From Thermoplasmata archaeon (GTDB lineage Archaea > Thermoplasmatota > Thermoplasmata > Thermoplasmatales > Thermoplasmataceae): DNA of 19,080 nt. Numbering within the stretch: the first letter of the stretch is position 1; each line of letters begins with the position of its first letter. Made by a program: the position numbers and the translations under genes. Under the pieces are notes generated by a model that did no database searches, had not been told where the DNA came from, and worked only from the letters and a program-made list of their open reading frames with translations. Below are positions 14,000 to 19,080 of this stretch, one piece after another. The stretch covers positions 1 through 19,080 of the forward strand of contig JAKAAK010000028.1 in NCBI GenBank assembly GCA_021797025.1, given 5' to 3'.

Positions 14000-14593
14000 A
14001 TGATGCTAAATATTTCTGCTATAATCATAGCCTCAGGAAAATCAGAAAGATTCGGTTCTGACAAACTTATGTATAAGGTAAACTCGAAGCCCATAATATA
14101 TTATGTTATAAATAATGTAATTAAAGCTAAATTTACCGAACGTTTGATTATACTGAGAAATACTGATCTGAAAGAATATGCCGAAAATCAAGGATTAAAT
14201 ACAGTGTGGAACCAATATTATGAGAATGGCATGTCAGAATCTATAATTCTGGGCATAAAAAATATTTCAGATAGTTCAGATGCCGCAATGATTATTCCTG
14301 GAGACATGCCCATGATGACTTCAGATAATTTGAACAGTTTAATAAATCACTTTATTGAAAGTAGAAAGGAAATAGTAGGATTCTTGCTAAATGGAATACC
14401 GGTTAGTCCAGTAATATTTTCCAGAAAATATTTCAACGAGCTTCTTCAACTGAAGGGCGACCACGGGGGAAAGCCTGTTATAATGAAGCATATGGATGAT
14501 TTCACCGGCATAGAAGTTTCTGATAATTCACACATGGATATTGATACAATCAGAGATGCCGATGAGTTTAAAAAAATAATTAATAAAAGTTAA
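14000..14593 (+). CDS. MobA/MocA-type nucleotidyltransferase (molybdenum cofactor cytidylyl/guanylyltransferase-like)
   Basis: A 197-residue single-domain NTP transferase. It shows the nucleotide-binding loop IASGKSERFGSDK (10-22), ENGMSESIILGI (75-86), the metal-site motif GDMPMM (101-106), GDHGGKP (153-159) and DIDT (180-183). The GMSESI and GDHGG motifs are characteristic of MocA/MobA-like cytidylyl- or guanylyltransferases that add a nucleotide to molybdopterin for Mo/W enzymes. MocA-type enzymes serve the CODH/xanthine-dehydrogenase family, which in Thermoplasmatales could include the glyceraldehyde-oxidising enzyme of the non-phosphorylative Entner-Doudoroff route; that link is inference. 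Two adjacent ATG codons (14000, 14003) are equally possible starts. An amidohydrolase follows 24 bases downstream. CTP versus GTP specificity is not decided. Confidence 0.82.
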   Translation: MMLNISAIIIASGKSERFGSDKLMYKVNSKPIIYYVINNVIKAKFTERLIILRNTDLKEYAENQGLNTVWNQYYENGMSESIILGIKNISDSSDAAMIIPGDMPMMTSDNLNSLINHFIESRKEIVGFLLNGIPVSPVIFSRKYFNELLQLKGDHGGKPVIMKHMDDFTGIEVSDNSHMDIDTIRDADEFKKIINKS

Positions 14594-14617
14594 AATAAGT
14601 CCCAAACATCAAAAAAT

Positions 14618-15349
14618 ATGATAATGAAGATCAGGGGCATACAGACAAAGAGAATGGCACTGGATGAGGCTTTAAAATATTTAACATCATTAAAAGCAGA
14701 TCCAGATGAAATCCTTGTGTTACCTGAAAAATTCATTACAACTAAAGTAATGAAAAATGAACTGGATAGAATATTAGATTCCTTAAAAATGAATAATACG
14801 GTAATTCTCGGAAGTGTTTCCTATCTGGACAGATTTCTTTTCAATAGAACATTTATAATCAGAAATAAACAAATTATTGGCTGGCAGGACAAGATCAATT
14901 TATACAGGGCAGAGGCGACAAAGTATACTCCCGGGAACGAATTGAAAGTTTTTAACATGGGAGCTTATAGGGCAGGAATACTCGTATGCTATGATTTAGA
15001 TTTTCCTGATTATGCTAGAATGCTCTTCAGGGCACACTGCGATATTATATTCAACCCCTCCCTCATAAGAAAGGATTTCCACCGGGAATGGCACTGGTAT
15101 GTCAAGACGAGGTCACTTGAAAACAGGATACCGATAATATCTGTTAATTCTATTTCTGATGATTTCATGGGAGATTCAATAATAACATATCCTGTTAAGG
15201 AAGAGGGCGGTGTCAGGATCAATATAACAGAGGATAAATCAGATGATATATTATGTTCTATTGATACAGGTGCATATTCTACAAGCCGGGAAGAGAGGCT
15301 AAGAGAGGAGAAAATTATGATAGACAATATAATTATTAAACAAAATTAG
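14618..15349 (+). CDS. Nitrilase-superfamily carbon-nitrogen hydrolase
   Basis: A 243-residue cytoplasmic hydrolase with the complete catalytic triad of the nitrilase superfamily: Glu37 in LPEKF, Lys92 in QDKINLY, and nucleophilic Cys124 in GILVCYDLDFP. Other supports are the IFNPSLI strand (144-150), the WHWYVKTRSLENRIPIISVN region and DLDFPDYARML after the Cys. It cleaves a C-N bond of an amide or a nitrile; at this short length it is closer to omega-amidase/carbamoyl-hydrolase types than to true nitrilases, but the substrate is unknown. It lies 24 bases after the nucleotidyltransferase gene, so co-transcription is likely, although no Shine-Dalgarno is seen and AT-rich sequence near 14589-14597 could be its own promoter. 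In-frame ATG codons at 14618 and 14624 are both possible starts. Confidence 0.88.
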   Translation: MIMKIRGIQTKRMALDEALKYLTSLKADPDEILVLPEKFITTKVMKNELDRILDSLKMNNTVILGSVSYLDRFLFNRTFIIRNKQIIGWQDKINLYRAEATKYTPGNELKVFNMGAYRAGILVCYDLDFPDYARMLFRAHCDIIFNPSLIRKDFHREWHWYVKTRSLENRIPIISVNSISDDFMGDSIITYPVKEEGGVRINITEDKSDDILCSIDTGAYSTSREERLREEKIMIDNIIIKQN

Positions 15350-15432
15350 GTTGATTGCCGGCATTTTATAGACCATATATTGACCATAGGATTTATAATC
15401 AATAAAATCTTCAATATAAAAATAAATTGTTT

Positions 15433-15993
15433 TCATTTTATTTCATAATTCAAGGTAAGTAATGCACTGGGAATATTTCCTGTAATTATAGCAGACAAAT
15501 ACCACACAGGTGCCGTTGATGTTGTATTATCTCCAACTACCAGAATTGCCGGGTCAATTACTCCTGATGATGTTGTTTGAATTGCTGTCCCCAGCTGTGC
15601 TAGTGTCGGGAATATATCTGCGGATGGAACAGGCGTTGAACGATAATATATTGTTATGTTTGACTTAGCAGTACTGCTAACCGACATGTATACGTACATA
15701 TTCTGATTCTTTAAATTAGTTTCATTTACAATCTCCGCCACATTAACCAATTCTACACGGGTATCATTATCCACATATCCGAAGATTATTCCCTTTCCAC
15801 CGGAAGATATATGTGCAAAGCCTAACTGGTGGGCTGACCCATAATTAGGGCCACCTTGTACAATAAATGGGTTCGTCGCAGATTTGGTATTAACACCGTA
15901 GGTTTGCTGAATAACAACCGATGCGAAAACAGCGGAAGGTAATAACACAATGATTATCACGGCGGATATCGCAATTAACTTCCTTTTATCCAC
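15433..15993 (-). CDS. Small secreted or surface protein, unknown
   Basis: A 186-residue protein with a typical signal peptide: MDKRK, a hydrophobic stretch (about 6-22), then VFA as a likely cleavage site. The mature part is about 160 residues, rich in Ser, Thr, Asn and Val, without Cys and with several sequons, and is predicted to be beta-sandwich. There is no C-terminal membrane helix or sorting motif. The layout recalls small beta-sandwich filament subunits of archaea (TasA-like or thread-type), but no specific motif proves this. The start is a GTG with a good TATA box 22-30 bases upstream. The gene is convergent with the amidohydrolase and divergent from the membrane-protein gene at 16172. 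Unknown function. Confidence 0.7.
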   Translation of the reverse strand: MDKRKLIAISAVIIIVLLPSAVFASVVIQQTYGVNTKSATNPFIVQGGPNYGSAHQLGFAHISSGGKGIIFGYVDNDTRVELVNVAEIVNETNLKNQNMYVYMSVSSTAKSNITIYYRSTPVPSADIFPTLAQLGTAIQTTSSGVIDPAILVVGDNTTSTAPVWYLSAIITGNIPSALLTLNYEIK

Positions 15994-16014
15994 TAAAATT
16001 ATAACTTATAGAAG

Positions 16015-16023
16015 TATATAAGC
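16015..16023 (-). promoter_or_regulatory. TATA box of the small secreted-protein gene
   Basis: On the minus strand GCTTATATA, preceded by CAAA as a possible BRE, is centred 26 bases before the GTG at 15993, ideal for a leaderless transcript and good support for the GTG start. Confidence 0.6.
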
Positions 16024-16132
16024 TTTGCTGTAGAATCGCTGGATAATAAATTTGAATGACTATAATTATCACTTATGTATCTCAAAAACATTATAAATTA
16101 CCTGCAAAAATGAAAAAGTAGCCGGCTTATTT

Positions 16133-16151
16133 CAATATATATCTTTATATT
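16133..16151 (+). promoter_or_regulatory. TATA region of the polytopic membrane protein gene
   Basis: Two AT boxes lie here: CAATATATAT (16133-16142) and TTTATATTC (about 16143-16151). The second is 21-29 bases before the ATG at 16172. The rest of the gap 15994-16171 shows nothing else recognisable. Confidence 0.45.
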
Positions 16152-16171
16152 CAAAATTGAAATTAACAGTT

Positions 16172-16804
16172 ATGTTCTCAGTAGTTTCAACAGCGTTTGT
16201 AACGTTTTCCACTATAGTTATATTCCTGTTAAGCGCCGGCCTAACCTTCTTCATTGTAAGAAAATACCTTGCAAAAAAACAATTAAACCTTCTGTACTGG
16301 TCATCAGGTCTTATTGTATTCACCATCGCTGTACTACTTGAAATACTCATGGCAAATAATGTTTATAATAGATTTATTATAGATTTTTATCTGTTTCTGG
16401 TAGCAATACTGGTCCAGTTTCTTGCCCTGGGTTCTTTCGCACTCTTTGGAAATAAAAAATTTCTGAATTATTATTATATCTACTCAATAATTGCAACCGT
16501 ATTTTTGGTTGCAACACTTATTCTTTATCCGGTGGGTGACATTATAAGGAGCCATATAGTTTTTGGAGTTCTACCTCTGGGAGTCACACTATCATCATCG
16601 GCTGTTACCTTTCCCGCTGCAGTGTTTATAATAATAATTGCAGCAATCAGTTACAGGAAATTCCACAGCAACAAGCTTTTAAGCATAATAGCAGGTGTGC
16701 TAGTTGTTTCCGTTGCAGGAACACTATTCATAGTTAAAGTGCCTGTATTCCTTTACTACGCTGAATTCATTGGAATATTGCTTCTATGGTTAGGCTTCAT
16801 GTAG
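16172..16804 (+). CDS. Polytopic membrane protein, about seven helices, unknown
   Basis: A 210-residue very hydrophobic protein with about seven membrane segments and short loops. After the first helix there is a basic stretch (RKYLAKKQLN) followed by LLYWSSGLIVFTIAVLLEIL, an arrangement like the 7TM input modules of sensor kinases, but no kinase or other cytoplasmic domain follows. The start is the ATG at 16172, preferred over an in-frame TTG at 16157 because of codon type and TATA spacing. It lies 29 bases before the mevalonate-pathway-type gene in the same direction, but that gene has its own TATA box, so a functional link is not shown. I cannot assign a function or substrate. Confidence 0.72.
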   Translation: MFSVVSTAFVTFSTIVIFLLSAGLTFFIVRKYLAKKQLNLLYWSSGLIVFTIAVLLEILMANNVYNRFIIDFYLFLVAILVQFLALGSFALFGNKKFLNYYYIYSIIATVFLVATLILYPVGDIIRSHIVFGVLPLGVTLSSSAVTFPAAVFIIIIAAISYRKFHSNKLLSIIAGVLVVSVAGTLFIVKVPVFLYYAEFIGILLLWLGFM

Positions 16805-16805
16805 G

Positions 16806-16816
16806 TTTTTATTAAA
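16806..16816 (+). promoter_or_regulatory. TATA box of the decarboxylase gene
   Basis: TTTTTATTAAA-like sequence lies about 18-28 bases before the ATG at 16834, directly after the upstream stop codon; it suggests a separate leaderless transcript. Confidence 0.5.
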
Positions 16817-16833
16817 TGGAATTATAACCTACT

Positions 16834-17931
16834 ATGGATTACAGATTTGAAGGGGAAACTATAAAAAGAAAACTTATGGATGCCGGCATATACAGTCCAT
16901 TAAATGATTATGAGGCGAATCCCGAAAGTGGTAGAATTTCCATCGGTTACAGCTATCCGATCAAGGCATTTGAAAAGTTCCTGGGATATTATGACAGTTA
17001 TTACAATATAGCATACAATCCATCCATTTCTTTCAATACAGATTTTTCTCTTATTTTCAGTGCCTGTAAATATAATAGCAATAGTGGAAATGATAGGGTC
17101 ATTCTGGACGGAAAATCCGCAGATAAATACATAGAAAGATACAGAAAACCATTGGAGTTTTTCAGGAAAAATAATAATATAAAGGGTTCATTTTCTTTTT
17201 ATATAAAACGATATAGAAAATACAGGGAAGCAAAGGGAATGAGTGAATCCTCTGCAGTTGCATCAGCTGTTTCCAGGAGCATAGTAAAAAATATATATGG
17301 AGATAATGCCGGAAAAGATGATAGCATTGTTTCAAGGTATGCAAGAATGGTATCCGGGTCAGGGACAAGGGCGGCAGTAAACGGGCCCTCAATATGGCTT
17401 TCATATCCCGGCATTAATGAAAATGAGTCCTATGCTGTTAAAATACCGGCAGATGTTAAAAAAGTAGGTTACGCAATATTTCCGGCAAATATAGATTACC
17501 AGACCATTAGCGCCCACTCAGAAGCTGTAAAATCACCATTCTATGAATCATGGATTACTGAAAAATATACTAGAATAAAAGAAATTGTGACTGGAAATTT
17601 TAATGTTAAAGATTTGATGGAAAGGGCAAGAGAAGATATGTTCAGCCTTAATTCTGTTCTATTATCACGTGGAAATATTGTGCAGACCCCTGAAAGCCTT
17701 AAATTATTGAAAACATTTATTGAATTCAGCAAAAAAAATGAGGGTATTTACATTACAGGAGATACTGGTCCATCCCTCATGGCAATGTCACTGGATAATA
17801 AATTATTAAATGAATTCCTTGAGTTAAGTGGCAGGGATTATTTAATAGGAACCCATAATCCTGATGCACATGAAAAATACCTTAATGAATTCAGAAAAGA
17901 ATCAGAAGAATATTTTTCTAATATTAATTGA
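16834..17931 (+). CDS. Mevalonate diphosphate decarboxylase-family protein, probable mevalonate 3,5-bisphosphate decarboxylase
   Basis: A 365-residue GHMP-family protein. It keeps the decarboxylase landmarks: a Ser-rich ATP loop SESSAVASA (137-145), VSGSGTRAAVNGPSIW (173-188), and GDTGPS (309-314) with D310 at the place of the catalytic Asp of diphosphomevalonate decarboxylase. The N-terminal substrate motif, usually IKYWGKRD, is changed to EKFLGYYD (47-54): K48 is kept but the second Lys is Tyr. Thermoplasmatales use a modified mevalonate pathway with mevalonate 3-kinase, 3-phosphate-5-kinase and a bisphosphate decarboxylase giving isopentenyl phosphate. Retained Asp argues for the decarboxylase rather than the 3-kinase, which lacks it. 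The product would feed isoprenoid lipid synthesis. The exact role is inferred. It overlaps the convergent Hsp70 gene by 8 bases. Confidence 0.78.
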   Translation: MDYRFEGETIKRKLMDAGIYSPLNDYEANPESGRISIGYSYPIKAFEKFLGYYDSYYNIAYNPSISFNTDFSLIFSACKYNSNSGNDRVILDGKSADKYIERYRKPLEFFRKNNNIKGSFSFYIKRYRKYREAKGMSESSAVASAVSRSIVKNIYGDNAGKDDSIVSRYARMVSGSGTRAAVNGPSIWLSYPGINENESYAVKIPADVKKVGYAIFPANIDYQTISAHSEAVKSPFYESWITEKYTRIKEIVTGNFNVKDLMERAREDMFSLNSVLLSRGNIVQTPESLKLLKTFIEFSKKNEGIYITGDTGPSLMAMSLDNKLLNEFLELSGRDYLIGTHNPDAHEKYLNEFRKESEEYFSNIN

Positions 17932-19080
17932 ATATTTTATATTCTTTTTGCATTTTCGTAATGAGTTGTGATAATAGTTTTATGTTTCCTGAAGCTATTG
18001 CCCTGCTCAACTTCAATATATCAGTATTAATGTTATAATAAATAGTTTCAGAGGATAACTGATTATTTGCGATGACCTTCAGCCTGTGTAATAGATCCTC
18101 TGATTTATTCATGATCTCTGCCATTTTCCTCATTTCAGCATCCCTTTTGAAGTAAGCCTTAACCTTATCTTTCATTTCCCTTATTTCCTCAGGGCTGTGC
18201 TGCATTGAGTTTTCTATTTTTATTTCCTTATGTGAACCTGTATCTTTGTCTCTTGCAGATACTGTAAGTATTCCATTTTTATCTATAGTGTATGTCACAT
18301 CTATAGATGCTTCACCCCTGGGTGCAGCTTTCAAACCTGTAAGTACAAATTTTCCAAGCTGTATATTGTCTGATCCCATTGGCCTTTCTCCCTGCACTGC
18401 CTTTATCTCTATTTCCTTCTGGTAATCCCTTATTGTTGTAAATGACCTTGTCATACTGCATGGTATTTTAGAATTTGCCGGAATCATGGGTATTACAATA
18501 TCGTTGAGAACGACACTTCCCAGTGTCATGGGCACCACATCTTTAACTCTAATCTTAGATATATTTTTATTTTCGGTGTATGCAAATCCAGAAGCTATAA
18601 TAGAGGAACCTACTGCTACAATTGTCTCGGGATTGATTCCCTTAGATGCTTTCCTGGAAAGATAATCCTGAATAGAATTAGACAGATATGGGACTTTTAC
18701 AGAACCACCTGTGAGTAGAAGTATGTCTATATCCTTTCTGCTGATGCCTGATCCAGAGATAGCCATATCAATGCATTTATAGATTTCCGGCAGCAGATCT
18801 ATAATTATATCATTGATTTCCTTGACTGACATTTTATATGATGTCTGCCGTTTTTTACCGCCGGGCAATTTTATTTCTGCAATTTCATTGCTGGATAATT
18901 TTATTTTCAACTGTTCCACAAGTATATCAAGGTCTTCTGGATAGGTTTTTATTCCATTGTTCCTCAGAAATTCTTTCATGCGATTGACGATGGCATTGTC
19001 TATATCCTGTCCGCCGAGGTTGACATTGCCGTATGTTCCCAGAACGTTAAAATTATTTCCCTTAATATTGACAATGCTTA
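17924..19080 (-). CDS. Divergent Hsp70/DnaK paralogue, C-terminal two thirds (5' end outside window)
   Basis: About 384 residues are visible; the frame stays open past an internal ATG at 18979 to the right edge, with LGGQDIDNAIV-type sequence upstream of it, so 18979 is not the start. The end of the ATPase domain (ILLLTGGSVKVPYL, then INPETIVAVGSSI), the substrate-binding beta domain (VQGERPMGSDN, LTGLKAAPRGEA, DKNGILTVSARDKDTG) and a lid of about 95 residues follow in DnaK order. The interdomain linker, normally near DVLLLDVTPLSLG, reads KIRVKDVVPMTLG, and the lid is shorter than the roughly 130 residues of Escherichia coli DnaK. These point to a specialised Hsp70, not the housekeeping DnaK. 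No grpE or dnaJ is next to its 3' end. An ATP-driven chaperone role is inferred. Confidence 0.85.
   Translation of the reverse strand, partial: SIVNIKGNNFNVLGTYGNVNLGGQDIDNAIVNRMKEFLRNNGIKTYPEDLDILVEQLKIKLSSNEIAEIKLPGGKKRQTSYKMSVKEINDIIIDLLPEIYKCIDMAISGSGISRKDIDILLLTGGSVKVPYLSNSIQDYLSRKASKGINPETIVAVGSSIIASGFAYTENKNISKIRVKDVVPMTLGSVVLNDIVIPMIPANSKIPCSMTRSFTTIRDYQKEIEIKAVQGERPMGSDNIQLGKFVLTGLKAAPRGEASIDVTYTIDKNGILTVSARDKDTGSHKEIKIENSMQHSPEEIREMKDKVKAYFKRDAEMRKMAEIMNKSEDLLHRLKVIANNQLSSETIYYNINTDILKLSRAIASGNIKLLSQLITKMQKEYKIFN

Noticed and set aside
16157..16171. TTG start for the polytopic membrane protein
   Set aside because: An in-frame ATG five codons later has a suitable TATA box and better codon type; TTG remains possible but less likely.
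18977..18979. ATG start for a 351-residue Hsp70 fragment gene
   Set aside because: Conserved Hsp70 ATPase-domain sequence continues upstream in the same frame to the window edge.

Overview
The window looks like chromosomal DNA of a thermoacidophilic archaeon of the Thermoplasmatales, closest in flavour to Ferroplasma/Acidiplasma. This is inferred from AT-rich DNA with ATA, AGG and AGA codons, archaeal TATA boxes about 20-30 bases before most first genes (pointing to leaderless mRNAs), Shine-Dalgarno sites only inside operons, a GH15 enzyme of the Thermoplasma trehalase type, and a mevalonate-decarboxylase relative that fits the modified Thermoplasma mevalonate pathway. I see no rRNA, tRNA, CRISPR array, insertion sequence or origin. 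No gene-free stretch exceeds 300 bases; the longest is 1760-2005.

Region 1 (1-2350): the C-terminal part of a HAD phosphatase converges on an MFS transporter. The transporter diverges from a HxlR-type regulator, with a perfect inverted repeat next to the transporter promoter.

Region 2 (2419-9782): a carbohydrate uptake and breakdown locus. A membrane-anchored solute-binding protein is divergent from a tightly overlapping permease-permease-ATPase operon. Two cytoplasmic glycosidases follow on the other strand: a compact amylo-alpha-1,6-glucosidase-type enzyme and a GH15 trehalase/glucoamylase. The likely flow is capture of an alpha-glucoside such as trehalose or a maltodextrin outside, ATP-driven import, and hydrolysis to glucose inside. 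The binding protein appears to have its C-lobe signature segment moved to the N-terminus, which is the most unusual protein-level observation here.

Region 3 (9945-13870): an AT-richer accessory-looking stretch. It holds a 747-residue sequon-rich surface protein with one C-terminal membrane helix and a small cytoplasmic domain that may be a winged helix. Next is a three-gene overlapping operon of two unrecognised proteins plus a HEPN protein, the best candidate for an undescribed (toxin-antitoxin-like or defence-like) system.

Region 4 (14000-19080): a MocA/MobA-type nucleotidyltransferase and a nitrilase-superfamily amidohydrolase, a small secreted protein, a polytopic membrane protein, a GHMP-family decarboxylase (probably mevalonate 3,5-bisphosphate decarboxylase), and the C-terminal two thirds of a divergent Hsp70/DnaK paralogue that runs off the right edge.
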